A stretch of 40,006 nt of DNA from Sphingomonas sanguinis NBRC 13937 (GTDB taxonomy: Bacteria > Pseudomonadota > Alphaproteobacteria > Sphingomonadales > Sphingomonadaceae): the NCBI RefSeq assembly GCF_001591005.1, contig NZ_BCTY01000034.1, positions 1-40,006 on the forward strand. The letters run 5' to 3'. Below the pieces are notes generated by a model that was given only the letters and a program-made list of their open reading frames with translations, searched no databases and was not told where the DNA came from. Shown piece by piece: positions 25,935-35,234 of this stretch; positions within the stretch are counted from its first letter, which is position 1; every line of letters begins with the position of its first letter. The position numbers were made by a program, and so were the translations under genes.

Positions 25935-27665
25935 TTAATCCGTTAGGACATGGAACGTATCGTCAGCGACGCGAACGGTCGCGCGCACCCGATCGAGCGG
26001 CACCTCACCAGCGCGGGCCGGATCGACCAGCACGATGCGCCAGCGTCCCGCATGATGGCTGGCCGCGGCGATATTGCCGGTTCCACCCAGCGCCTTCACC
26101 ACCGCATCGGGCAAGGCCGCCGTTCCCGAACCGGACGGCGTGGCCGAAGTCACGGTGGCCGGAGCATCGGACGCGGGTGCCGCGTGCCGCGTGGCCGCGA
26201 TCGGTCCGCTCTCGATCGCCGCGCGCATCTCCATCGCGACCGTATCGGCGACCGGGCCCAGCACCACCTGCACACCGCTGGGCGACGGACGCAATATACC
26301 GCGCGCCCCCAGGCGCTTGAGCGCAGGCTCATCCACCCTGGCCGGATCGGCGACGATCAGGCGCAGGCGGGTGGTGCAGGCGGCGATCTCGGTCAGATTG
26401 GTGCTGCCGCCCATCGCGGCGACGAAGGACGCACCGCGCCCACCCGCGACCGGGGCCGCACCGCCCTCGCCCAGTTCGTCTTCGGCATCCGCAACCTCGG
26501 CCTCACGGCCTGGCGTCTGCAGGTTCCAGCGACGAATGGCGAAGCGAAAGACCGCATAATAGAGCAAAGCATAGACCGCGCCGATGGGGATCAGCAGCAG
26601 CGGCTTGGTCGCCTTGCCGAAATTGATGACATAGTCGAACAGACCGGCCGAGAAGGTATAGCCCAACCGCACGCCCAACGCGTTCATCAGTGCTTCCGAC
26701 ACGCCGGTCAGAATCGCGTGGAAGGCATAGAGGACAGGCGCCAGGAACATGAAGCTGAACTCGATCGGCTCGGTCACGCCGGTCAGGAACGACATCAGCG
26801 CCAGGCTGAACAGCATCCCGCCGACTGCCTTTTTCCGCTCTGGCAACGCCTCATGGTACATGGCCAGGCAGGCGGCGGGCAGGCCGAACATCATGACCGG
26901 GAAGAAGCCGCTCATGAACGCACCCGCGCTCGGATCGCCCGCGAAGAAGCGGTTCAAGTCGCCGGTCTTACCGTGAAAATCGCCGACCACGAAATAGGCG
27001 ACGGTGTTCAGGATATGGTGCAGGCCGGTGACGATCAGCAACCGGTTGAGCACACCAAAGGCGAACAGCCCCAGGCCACCCGCCTGCACGACGCCCTGGC
27101 TTAGGCCGTCGATGCCTGCATTGACCGGCCCGAACGCCACGCCCAGCAAGCCCGCCAGCGCCAGCCCCGCGATCCCGGAGATGATTGGCACGAAACGACG
27201 ACCACCGAAAAAGGCCAGATATTCCGGCATCTTGATCGTGGCGAACCGGTTGTAGAAGCTGCCGCCGATCAGGCCCGCGACGATCCCCACCGGCACGTCG
27301 AACTTGTGGACCGACTTGGTGCGCCACGCCGCCTCGACCGTGGCGGCGATATCCGCCGCCAACCCCTTGGTCAGGTCTGCGGGTGGCACGATCAGCGTTT
27401 CGGCCCCCTTGATCGTGACGAGGTAGCAGGCGACGCCCGCCAGCGCCGCCGCACCGTTGCCGTCGCGGGCGAAGGCGGTGGCGACGCCGACCGCGAAGAG
27501 CAGGCCCAGATTGTCGAAGATCGCATTGCCCGCATTCGCCATGAAGGCGATGTTGAGCAGGTCCGGCTGGCCCAGGCGCAGCAGCAGACCCGCCACCGGC
27601 AGGACCGCGATGGGCAGCATCAGCGCCCGGCCGAGCGATTGAAGTGAGGCCATGGGCGAGCTCAT
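25935..27665 (-). CDS. nagE: PTS N-acetylglucosamine-type EIICB with extra IIB-like module
   Basis: The protein has 576 residues. The EIIC membrane domain (about 5-380) includes the sugar-site motifs GLHHILN (about 215-221) and GVTEPIEFSF (about 296-305), of the glucose/GlcNAc class. The IIB domain (about 412-490) has phospho-accepting Cys430 in LTEIAACTTRLRLIV. A Ser/Ala/Pro/Thr-rich linker (about 487-517) then leads to a second IIB-like module (about 518-576). There the same alignment puts His538 in place of the cysteine, while Asn531, Arg541 and Arg543 are kept. The protein would phosphorylate GlcNAc as it enters, using phosphate from the fusion protein encoded upstream; nagA and a deaminase in the operon support GlcNAc over glucose. 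The ATG at 27665 overlaps the upstream stop by 4 bases; the frame opens earlier at 27755 but inside the upstream gene. Confidence 0.92.
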   Translation of the reverse strand: MSSPMASLQSLGRALMLPIAVLPVAGLLLRLGQPDLLNIAFMANAGNAIFDNLGLLFAVGVATAFARDGNGAAALAGVACYLVTIKGAETLIVPPADLTKGLAADIAATVEAAWRTKSVHKFDVPVGIVAGLIGGSFYNRFATIKMPEYLAFFGGRRFVPIISGIAGLALAGLLGVAFGPVNAGIDGLSQGVVQAGGLGLFAFGVLNRLLIVTGLHHILNTVAYFVVGDFHGKTGDLNRFFAGDPSAGAFMSGFFPVMMFGLPAACLAMYHEALPERKKAVGGMLFSLALMSFLTGVTEPIEFSFMFLAPVLYAFHAILTGVSEALMNALGVRLGYTFSAGLFDYVINFGKATKPLLLIPIGAVYALLYYAVFRFAIRRWNLQTPGREAEVADAEDELGEGGAAPVAGGRGASFVAAMGGSTNLTEIAACTTRLRLIVADPARVDEPALKRLGARGILRPSPSGVQVVLGPVADTVAMEMRAAIESGPIAATRHAAPASDAPATVTSATPSGSGTAALPDAVVKALGGTGNIAAASHHAGRWRIVLVDPARAGEVPLDRVRATVRVADDTFHVLTD

Positions 27666-30112
27666 GCGCCGATCTCCTGAAGCATATTGGTGATGCGCGC
27701 ACGAACGGCCGCCGCCGAGGGGAGCGCCAGCGCATGGATCGCGGCGGCGCGGCATTTCGCCATGTCGAGCTTGCCGACCAGGGCCTTGATCGCAGCGACG
27801 CGGGCGGGCGGCACCGACAATTCGGTGACGCCCAGGCCCAGCAGGATCGGCACTGCCAGACGATCGGCGGCGAGCGAGCCGCAGACGCCGACCGGGGTGT
27901 CATGCTTGGCCGCCCCGTCGCAGGTCGCGCCGATCAGCCGCAGCACTGCCGGGTGAAGCCCGTCGACCCCCGCCGCCACCGCCGCGTTGCCGCGATCCAT
28001 GGCGAGCGTATATTGGGTCAGGTCGTTGGTGCCGATCGAGAAGAAGTCGGCCTTGGTGGCCAGGATATCGGCGGAAATGGCGGCGGCGGGCGTTTCGATC
28101 ATGACGCCGACCTCGGCCTTGCCACCCTGCCGCTCGACGACGGCGCGCACCGCCTCCAGCTCGGAGAGGCTGGCGACCATCGGTGCCATGATGCGGCATG
28201 GCTGGCGCACCGACAGGATCGCGCCGACCTGATCCTCCAGCAATTGCGGATCGGCCAGCGACACGCGGATGCCGCGCAGGCCCAGCGCCGGATTTTCCTC
28301 GACGGGCAGGTCCATGTACGGCGCGGGCTTGTCGCCGCCGACATCGAGCAGCCGGACGATCATCGGACGATCGCCCAGCGCATCGGCGATTGCCTGGTAA
28401 TCGCGGGCCTGTTCGTCGCGGGTCGGTGCGGTTTCCCGCTCCAGGAACAGGAATTCGGTGCGCAACAGGCCGCAGCCCTCCGCGCCCTCGGCCACCGCCG
28501 CCTCAGCATCGGCGACCGAGCCGAGATTGGCGAACATCTCGATCCGCGTGCCGTCCAGGGTCCGGCACGGGCCGGTGGCGGCACGGGCGGCCTCGGTCTC
28601 GGCCTTGCGACGGGCGATGGTGTCGCGCGCCCCAGCTTGCGTATCCGCATCGGGTTCGGGATCGATCAGGCCACGATCGGCGTCGAGCACGATCACCCGG
28701 CCATCCTCCAGCGCGGCCAGCGGCTCGCCGAACGCCACCGCCATGGGCAGGCCCATGCCCGCCGCCAGGATCGCGGCGTGCGAGGTCGGGCCGCCCTTGA
28801 CCAGCGCGATGCCCGCCACGACGCCCGCGTCGAGCGCGGCGACCTGGCTGGGCAGCAGATCCTCGGCGACCAGGATCGCACCGGTCGGCACGCTCGGCCC
28901 CTCGATGGGCAGGCCCGCCAGCGCGGCGAGCACATGACGCTCCAGATCGCGCAGATCGTCGGCGCGCTCGGCGATGCGGCGGTCGCCACTGGAGATCAGG
29001 ACCGCGACCTGTTCGGCGATGGCTTCCTGCCATGCGACGCCCGCGCTGAGGCCACGCGCGACGGCGGCCAGGGCCGCGTCGCCCAGCGTCGGGTCGGCCA
29101 GCATCGCGGCGTGTGCCGCCATCACCCCGCCGCGCGCGCCACCGGCGGTCGCGGCCTGGGCCAGTCCTTCACGCACGCGGGCAAGCGCATCGGTCAGCTT
29201 CGTGCGTTCCGCCTCGACCGTTTCCGCCACCGTCTCGACAGGGATAGCAGCGCGGGTCAAGCGGTGGATCGGCCCGACCGCAAGGCCCGGCGCGGCGGGC
29301 ACGCCGCCCAGCCCCGGCCCCTCGCCCCGCGTCGGTTCGGGCACGTCGATCGGCGTATCCTCGACCGTGGCATCATTCAGAAAGGCGATCACCTCGGCCA
29401 TGGCGGCGGCGGCCTGCGCCCCGTTCGCCTCGATCCTAACGGTCGTACCATGGCCCAAGCCCAGTCCAAGCAGACCGACCGCGCTCAGCGCGGAGGCGTG
29501 ACGGTCGCCATGATAGAGCGTGACCTTCGCCTCATGACGGCGCACCGCCTCGACCAGCCGCGCGGCGGGACGGGCGTGCAGGCCGTGCGAGAGCGCCACC
29601 ACGGTTTCCTCGATCAGCGTCTCACCGGTCTCCGCCGTCTCGACCGTCTCGGCCGCCAGCGGCACGACGCGAAGCAGCGCATCACCGACCGCGACCAGCC
29701 CCTTGGCGATCGGTTCCACGGCATAACGGGTGGCATCGGCGACGATGATCGGAGTGACGACGGCGGGCGCGTTCTGGACCAGATAGTCGAGGTCGAAGCG
29801 GATCAGCGGCTGCCCCGCGAGCACCTTCGCGCCCGCGTGCACCTGTGGGGTCAGACCCTTGCCACCCAGCGACACGGTGTCGACGCCGATATGGCAGATC
29901 AGTTCATAGCCGTCGGTGCTTCGCAGCGTGACGGCGTGCCCCGCCTCGTGCACGGTCAGCACGGTCGCATCGCACGGCGCGCACAGCGCGTCGTTCACCG
30001 GATCGATAGCGAGCCCGTCGCCCAGCATCTTTTCGGCGAACACCGGGTCCGGCACATCACCCAGCGGCGTCACCCAGCCGGCGAGCGGCGCAAAAACGGT
30101 CCAGTCACTCAT
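27662..30112 (-). CDS. ptsP: PTS EIIA-HPr-EI fusion phosphotransferase
   Basis: The 816-residue protein joins three cytoplasmic PTS parts. The glucose-type EIIA domain (about 3-150) has phospho-site His74 in LICHIGVDTV. The HPr domain (about 168-250) has His179 in GLHARPAARL. Enzyme I (about 268-816) has His445 in GGPTSHAAILAAGMGLP, with the PEP-binding domain containing LLRTEFLFLE, EVGVMIETPAA and GVCGSLAAD. It would take phosphate from phosphoenolpyruvate and pass it through all three histidines to Cys430 of the EIICB. So the operon encodes a complete, self-contained PTS. The start has no overlap with the gene upstream (45-base gap). Xanthomonads and caulobacters have similar fusions for GlcNAc or fructose. 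I see no missing active-site residue. Confidence 0.94.
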   Translation of the reverse strand: MSDWTVFAPLAGWVTPLGDVPDPVFAEKMLGDGLAIDPVNDALCAPCDATVLTVHEAGHAVTLRSTDGYELICHIGVDTVSLGGKGLTPQVHAGAKVLAGQPLIRFDLDYLVQNAPAVVTPIIVADATRYAVEPIAKGLVAVGDALLRVVPLAAETVETAETGETLIEETVVALSHGLHARPAARLVEAVRRHEAKVTLYHGDRHASALSAVGLLGLGLGHGTTVRIEANGAQAAAAMAEVIAFLNDATVEDTPIDVPEPTRGEGPGLGGVPAAPGLAVGPIHRLTRAAIPVETVAETVEAERTKLTDALARVREGLAQAATAGGARGGVMAAHAAMLADPTLGDAALAAVARGLSAGVAWQEAIAEQVAVLISSGDRRIAERADDLRDLERHVLAALAGLPIEGPSVPTGAILVAEDLLPSQVAALDAGVVAGIALVKGGPTSHAAILAAGMGLPMAVAFGEPLAALEDGRVIVLDADRGLIDPEPDADTQAGARDTIARRKAETEAARAATGPCRTLDGTRIEMFANLGSVADAEAAVAEGAEGCGLLRTEFLFLERETAPTRDEQARDYQAIADALGDRPMIVRLLDVGGDKPAPYMDLPVEENPALGLRGIRVSLADPQLLEDQVGAILSVRQPCRIMAPMVASLSELEAVRAVVERQGGKAEVGVMIETPAAAISADILATKADFFSIGTNDLTQYTLAMDRGNAAVAAGVDGLHPAVLRLIGATCDGAAKHDTPVGVCGSLAADRLAVPILLGLGVTELSVPPARVAAIKALVGKLDMAKCRAAAIHALALPSAAAVRARITNMLQEIGA

Positions 30113-30157
30113 CGCACGTCACTTTCGCCAAGCTGCATTCCTTCACGTCCTCCGGCA

Positions 30158-33061
30158 TCAGCGCGGAGCGACCGTCACCCGGCCCAGCAGGCCGCTTTCG
30201 ATATTGCCCATGCCCGCCACGATCAGCGCGATGATGCGCTTGTTCACGCCCGAGAGCAGGGTCGCGGTCATCGGGCCGGGCTTGGGATCGCGCTTATCGG
30301 CGACCATCTGGCCATCGACCCACAGGCTCGCCAGACCGCCGACCGAGGCGAAGCGGATCTCACCGCCCCGTGCCGCAACGGCCCGCTTCGGCGTCACGAC
30401 GGTGCGATAGACACGCCATCCCGCCCCCTCCGCCGGGGTCGGGGTGCCCGCCCGGACAAAGGCCCAACCATTATTGTCGCTGGTCGCAGGCGCGAGATCG
30501 GGCGACGGCTTGTCGACCATCAGCGGCGAGCGCCGCCAATCGCGCACGTCCATATCGCCCGCCACCACCGGCACCTGCGCGCGCGGAGCCACGCCCAGCC
30601 GATCGAGCTTGAGCGTCGCAGGCTTCAGGCCATCGGCGGTCGCGCGGATGGTGATCCGTCCGCGACCGGTATCGGGTCGCACGATCATCTGCGCCAGGCC
30701 GTTGAACAGCGAGCGCTGGTTGCCCTTTTCGGGCTCGTGGCTGTTGGGATCGCCATTGCCGACGCCGATGATCGCGCCGCCTTCGATGGTGAAGCGGGTC
30801 ATCAGGTTGGCGGTCGGGACGTGGCGCCCCTTGGCATCCACCGCATCGATGGTGATCGCCTGGGCGTCCTCGGTATCGCCCGCCATGACGGTCCGCGCCG
30901 GGGTCAGCCGCAGCGCGACCGGCACCCCGACCGTCTCATGCGCGGCGCGGGCGACTTCCTGGCCACCCCGATAGGCGATCGCCTCGATCCGGCCCGGCGC
31001 GTACGGCACGGTCCATTCATTGCCCATCAGACGGTCGACCGCCGCCTCGCCCATCGTCTTGCCGTTCAGGCGAAGGACGACGCGCTCGGCATTGGACAGG
31101 ACCATGACCTTGACCGGTTTGCCCTCGCGCCCCGGCCAGCTCCAGTGCGGCGCGATCGCGACCACCGGCCGGTCATCGACCCAGGCGGCGCGGTGGATAT
31201 CGAAGGCGGTCTTGGGGAAACCGCACAGATCCATGATGCCGAAGAAGCTGGCGATCGTCGGCCATTCATAGGGCGTCGGCTCGCCATGATAGTCGAAGCC
31301 GGTCCATACAAAGCCACCCGCGACGAACGGCCGGTCGGCAATGGCCTTCCACGCCGCCCGGTGGGTCGCGCCCCAGCTGGCCGCCTCGTCGTCATAGCTC
31401 GACGCGATATGCCGCGCCGGATCGCTTTCGAACGCACCGCGCGTCATGAAGGCGCTGGTGTCCTCGGAACTGGTCATCGGCTTGGTCGGGTTCAGCCGGT
31501 GATAGCGGTCGTAATCGCCCTGATAGTAATTGAACCCGGTCACATCGACGACCTGCGCGACATTGACCGGATCGAAGAAGGCCCCGTTCATCGCCGCCGT
31601 CACTGGCCGGCTGTCGTCCAGCGCGCGGACCCAATGCGCCATCCGCTTGACCATCTCGACGCCAGAGGGCGTGCCCTGCATCGGCTCCTCGTTGAAGACC
31701 GACCACAGGATGACGCAAGGATGGTTTCGGTCGCGGCGGACCAGCCATTCCAGCTGCGCGCGATATTCGGGCGCCGGATTGAACTGCCGGTTCTCGTCCA
31801 TGACGACCAGACCCAGCCGGTCGCACCAGTCGAGCAGCTCCGGCGTCGGCGCATTGTGGCTGGACCGCACCGCGTTGCAGCCCATCGCCTTCAGCCGCTC
31901 CAGCCGCCAGCCGATCAGCGCATCCGGGATGGCGGTGCCGACGCCCGCATGATCCTGATGCAGGCAGACGCCCTTCAGCTTGACGGGCTTGTCGTTGAGG
32001 AAAAAGCCTTGGGCCGCATCGAACCGGATCGTGCGGAAACCCACGGCCACGCGCCGCTCGTCCGCCACCTGCCCTTCGCGCAGCAGCCGGACCTGGACCG
32101 TATAGAGCGTCGGCTGCTCGATCGACCAGAGCATGGGATCGGTGACGCGCAGATCGAGAGTGGCGCTTGCCTCGTCCAGCGACCGAACGCTTGCCGGCAC
32201 CTGACCTTGCGCGACGACCTTGCCCTGCGGATCGAGCAGCCGCGCCTCGACCGTGACGGCGCTGTCGACAGGCGCGATACTGGTCAGCGTGGCGGTGATG
32301 GGGATGTGCCAACCATCGTCCGCTTTGCGCGGATCGCAGTGCACGCCGTCGGTCGCGATCGACACGGGCGCGTAATCGGCCAGCCAGACATGGCGGTAAA
32401 GACCAGCGCCTTCATACCACCAGCCCTCCATCGCCTCGGCATCGACGCGCACCGCGACGATATTGGGCTCGTCGCCAAACCGCGCGAACGGCGTCAGGTC
32501 GATACGGATGGCGTTATAGCCGGAGAAATTATGGGCCACGACGCTGCCATTGACCCAGATGGTCGCGAAGGTGGCGACGCCGCCGAACTCCAACTCGATC
32601 CGCCGCCCCTGAAGCGCCGGGTCGAGCCGGAAGCTGCGCCGATACCAGCCGATGCCGCGCGGCCTATAGCCTTGCGCGACATTGGCGGTCTTCACGAAGG
32701 GCTGAAACGAGGCCCAGTCGTGCGGCAGCTCGACGGCCTGCCAGTCACTGTCGTCATAATCGACCGCCGCCGCGCCGCGCGCATTCCCGGCCTTGACCGA
32801 GATATAGGTGGCATTGTGGCTGTCGAGCGGGGCGGGTTCGATATCGCCCTCATGGAACAGCCAGCCGCGATCCATCAGCACGCGCGCGGCATCCTGCACC
32901 GGCAGGGCGGCGGGAAGCACGTTCGTCGGAGCGGGCATGGGGAGCGCGCCCGTGCCGTCCACCGGACTGCCCTTGGCGGCAAAGGCCCGGACAGGCGCGA
33001 TGCCGCCCGCCAGCCCCACCACGGCACTGCCCAGCAGCAGGTCGCGGCGCGCGACCGTCAT
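30158..33061 (-). CDS. GH2 glycosidase (beta-galactosidase type), Tat-exported
   Basis: The 967-residue protein begins with a twin-arginine signal (ARRDLLLGSAVVGLAGG), so it is probably exported folded to the periplasm. The GH2 sugar-binding domain (about 60-220) is followed by the immunoglobulin-like domain (about 225-340) and the catalytic barrel (about 345-640). The acid/base is the first Glu of ILWSVFNEEP and the nucleophile is the Glu of MTSSEDTSAF. Beyond it lie a DUF4982-like domain (with KVMVLSNAERVVLRLNGK) and a C-terminal beta domain. The NEEP form argues for beta-galactosidase-type activity and against exo-glucosaminidase, whose GH2 motif differs. Its position between nagA and the PTS gene is unusual and suggests a GlcNAc-containing substrate, perhaps N-acetyllactosamine. 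It overlaps the nagA stop by 4 bases. Confidence 0.9.
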   Translation of the reverse strand: MTVARRDLLLGSAVVGLAGGIAPVRAFAAKGSPVDGTGALPMPAPTNVLPAALPVQDAARVLMDRGWLFHEGDIEPAPLDSHNATYISVKAGNARGAAAVDYDDSDWQAVELPHDWASFQPFVKTANVAQGYRPRGIGWYRRSFRLDPALQGRRIELEFGGVATFATIWVNGSVVAHNFSGYNAIRIDLTPFARFGDEPNIVAVRVDAEAMEGWWYEGAGLYRHVWLADYAPVSIATDGVHCDPRKADDGWHIPITATLTSIAPVDSAVTVEARLLDPQGKVVAQGQVPASVRSLDEASATLDLRVTDPMLWSIEQPTLYTVQVRLLREGQVADERRVAVGFRTIRFDAAQGFFLNDKPVKLKGVCLHQDHAGVGTAIPDALIGWRLERLKAMGCNAVRSSHNAPTPELLDWCDRLGLVVMDENRQFNPAPEYRAQLEWLVRRDRNHPCVILWSVFNEEPMQGTPSGVEMVKRMAHWVRALDDSRPVTAAMNGAFFDPVNVAQVVDVTGFNYYQGDYDRYHRLNPTKPMTSSEDTSAFMTRGAFESDPARHIASSYDDEAASWGATHRAAWKAIADRPFVAGGFVWTGFDYHGEPTPYEWPTIASFFGIMDLCGFPKTAFDIHRAAWVDDRPVVAIAPHWSWPGREGKPVKVMVLSNAERVVLRLNGKTMGEAAVDRLMGNEWTVPYAPGRIEAIAYRGGQEVARAAHETVGVPVALRLTPARTVMAGDTEDAQAITIDAVDAKGRHVPTANLMTRFTIEGGAIIGVGNGDPNSHEPEKGNQRSLFNGLAQMIVRPDTGRGRITIRATADGLKPATLKLDRLGVAPRAQVPVVAGDMDVRDWRRSPLMVDKPSPDLAPATSDNNGWAFVRAGTPTPAEGAGWRVYRTVVTPKRAVAARGGEIRFASVGGLASLWVDGQMVADKRDPKPGPMTATLLSGVNKRIIALIVAGMGNIESGLLGRVTVAPR

Positions 33062-34197
33062 GCCGCGACCGGCTCCGCCGCCGCGATCCGCGTCTCGACC
33101 GGCTTGAGCGCGGCGTCGAGCACGACCCAGTCGGCGCGCAGGCCGGGAGCCAGCGCCCCGCGCTCATGGGACAGACCCAGGAACGCCGCCGGATTGGTCG
33201 CGGCCAGCACCGCCGCCTGATCGACCGTGATGCGCAGCTGCTCGACCGCATTGGCGACCGCCGCCCCCATGTCGAGGTCCGAGCCCGCGAGCGTGCCGTC
33301 GACATTGACGCACTTGCCGCCCGACACCGTGATGGGGCGGCCGTGCAGCACGAAGTCCTTCTCCACCGCACCGACCGACGACATGGCATCGGTGACCAGC
33401 ATCAGCTTGTCGAATGGCCGCGCCTTCAGCGCCAGACGCAGCATCGGCGCCGAGACGTGGAAGCCGTCGATGATCAGCCCGGAATAGGGACGCGGATCGT
33501 CGAGCGTCGCGCCCGCCAGACCCGGCACCCGCTGCTGCATCGCGGGCATCGCGTTATAGAGATGCGTGATGCCCGACAGACCGACATCGAACGCCGCCAT
33601 CGCCTGTTCATAGCTGGCTTCGCTATGACCGGCACTGACCAACACGCCCGCCGCGACCAGTCGCTTGATCGTATCCAGCGGCACCCGCTCGGGCGCGATG
33701 GTCAGCATGACCTTGCCCTTGCGCGGGCGGGTCAGGACGGCGACCATGTCATCGTCCAGATCGCGGAAACGCACCGGATCGTGGATGCCCTTGCGCGCCG
33801 GGTTCAGCACCGGCCCTTCGACATGGATGCCGACGATGCCGGGCACCTTCGCCTCGATCGCCTCGTCGATCGCATCGAGCGCGCGGGCGATCTTGTCCGG
33901 CGTCTCGCTGACCAGGGTCGGCAGCATCGCGGTGGTGCCATAGACGGCATGTGCCGCCGCCATGGTCGCAATGCCGTCCACGTCCAGCCGGTCGTTGAAC
34001 AGCACACCGCCGCCGCCATTGACCTGCGTATCAATATAGCCGGGCACGACCCAGCCGCCGTTCAGGTCGATCGCGTCAGTAGAGCCCTCCACCGCGCCGA
34101 TCGACGCGATGCGGTCGCCGTCCACGACGATCTCCGCACCCGGCAAAACGCCGCCCGGGGTCGCGACATGGCCGTTGACGAAACGGAAGCGGGTCAT
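33058..34197 (-). CDS. nagA: N-acetylglucosamine-6-phosphate deacetylase
   Basis: NagA removes acetate from GlcNAc-6-phosphate to give glucosamine 6-phosphate in the cytoplasm. The 379-residue length is typical. The amidohydrolase barrel shows PGYIDTQVNGGGG, metal ligand Glu127 in IHVEGPVLN, His191 in SAGHSEASY, His212 in ITHLYNAMPA and catalytic Asp270 in LMLVTDAMSS. As in E. coli NagA, the His-X-His pair of other amidohydrolases is replaced by Gln-X-Asn, pointing to a one-metal site. It overlaps the upstream deaminase gene and the downstream GH2 gene by 4 bases each, so the three are translationally coupled. Its substrate is the product of the PTS transporter in the same operon. Confidence 0.95.
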   Translation of the reverse strand: MTRFRFVNGHVATPGGVLPGAEIVVDGDRIASIGAVEGSTDAIDLNGGWVVPGYIDTQVNGGGGVLFNDRLDVDGIATMAAAHAVYGTTAMLPTLVSETPDKIARALDAIDEAIEAKVPGIVGIHVEGPVLNPARKGIHDPVRFRDLDDDMVAVLTRPRKGKVMLTIAPERVPLDTIKRLVAAGVLVSAGHSEASYEQAMAAFDVGLSGITHLYNAMPAMQQRVPGLAGATLDDPRPYSGLIIDGFHVSAPMLRLALKARPFDKLMLVTDAMSSVGAVEKDFVLHGRPITVSGGKCVNVDGTLAGSDLDMGAAVANAVEQLRITVDQAAVLAATNPAAFLGLSHERGALAPGLRADWVVLDAALKPVETRIAAAEPVAA

Positions 34198-35234
34198 AGC
34201 GTGCGGGTCACTTTCTGCAGATGCGGCGGCGAGTCAGGGTCCATGCCACGGGCGAGCGCCAGCGCCTCGACCATGCGGTAGAAGCTGGCGAGCATCGAAA
34301 TCGGCTCCAGCGCGGGGTGGCCTGCGACCATCGGCAGGCTACCCGCCTGCCCCGCAACGAACGGCTTGGCACCGCGCGCCTCGAATTGGTCGGCCACCGC
34401 CTTCACATCCTCGCCCGCCACGTCGGAGGTGGCGAAGCCCAGCACCGAATAGCCGGGCTCGACGATGCGCATCGGGCCATGGCGCACTTCGGCGGCGCTG
34501 AACGGCTCGGCCTGGATCGAACAGGTTTCCTTGAGCTTCAGCGCGGCTTCCTGCGCCACGCCATAACCGTAACCGCGACCCAGCACGAACATCTGGCTGA
34601 CCTCACGCAAACCCTCCACGGCGGACGACCAGTCGAGCCCGAGCGCCTGTTCGACCTGACCGGGCAGATCGTTAAGAGCGCCCTCCAGCGTCTCGTCACC
34701 TGCCCAGGCGGCGGCAAGCTGGGCCAGCCCCGCCAGCGCAGTCAGGCAGGACTTGGTGGCGGCAACGGCCTTTTCCGGCCCCGCCGACAGCGGCAGGAAG
34801 GTGTCGGCGCCAGTCGCCAGCGGCGACTCCTCGTCGTTCACGAGCGCGACGATATGCGCGCCGCCTGCGCGATAGGCCTCGACCGTCGCGAGCAGATCCG
34901 GGCTGCGCCCCGACTGCGAGATGGCGATGACCAGGGCTCCTCGCACCTTCATCGGCGTTTCGAATATCGATGCGACCGAAGGCGCAGCCGACGAGACCGG
35001 CACGCCGGTCTTGGTCTCCAGGATATATTTGCCATAGGTCGCGGCATGATCCGACGACCCACGGGCAATGGTGATGATCACCGGCGGCGGGGCGGCACGC
35101 AGCCGCTCGGCCAGCGCCCGGACGGTCGGCGCGTTGCGCGCGAGCAGCCGGGCGATCGCCGCCGGCGCCTCCCCCGCTTCCGCTCCCATCAGGGTGCTGG
35201 TCCCCGCACTACCGGCGGTCATCACATCAGACAT
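34194..35234 (-). CDS. SIS-domain glucosamine-6-phosphate deaminase (NagB-II type)
   Basis: The 346-residue protein has two sugar-isomerase (SIS) domains, like the isomerase half of GlmS but without its glutaminase part. The first (about 40-175) has ITIARGSSDHAATYGKYILE and ISQSGRSPDLL; the second covers about 200-335, with LKLKETCSIQAEP and RHGPM. Proteins of this type next to nagA in proteobacteria are the alternative deaminase NagB-II, converting glucosamine 6-phosphate to fructose 6-phosphate and ammonia. No classical NagB is present in the window, which supports that role. The gene overlaps the GntR-type gene by 8 bases and nagA by 4. Confidence 0.9.
   Translation of the reverse strand: MSDVMTAGSAGTSTLMGAEAGEAPAAIARLLARNAPTVRALAERLRAAPPPVIITIARGSSDHAATYGKYILETKTGVPVSSAAPSVASIFETPMKVRGALVIAISQSGRSPDLLATVEAYRAGGAHIVALVNDEESPLATGADTFLPLSAGPEKAVAATKSCLTALAGLAQLAAAWAGDETLEGALNDLPGQVEQALGLDWSSAVEGLREVSQMFVLGRGYGYGVAQEAALKLKETCSIQAEPFSAAEVRHGPMRIVEPGYSVLGFATSDVAGEDVKAVADQFEARGAKPFVAGQAGSLPMVAGHPALEPISMLASFYRMVEALALARGMDPDSPPHLQKVTRTL

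Noticed and set aside
27644..33220. Very long open frame (1858 codons) on the plus strand opposite the PTS fusion and GH2 genes.
   Set aside because: It is rich in Arg, His, Asp and Gln, has no domain signature, and is antisense to several clearly recognised genes. High GC with GC-rich third positions leaves few stops in this antisense frame.
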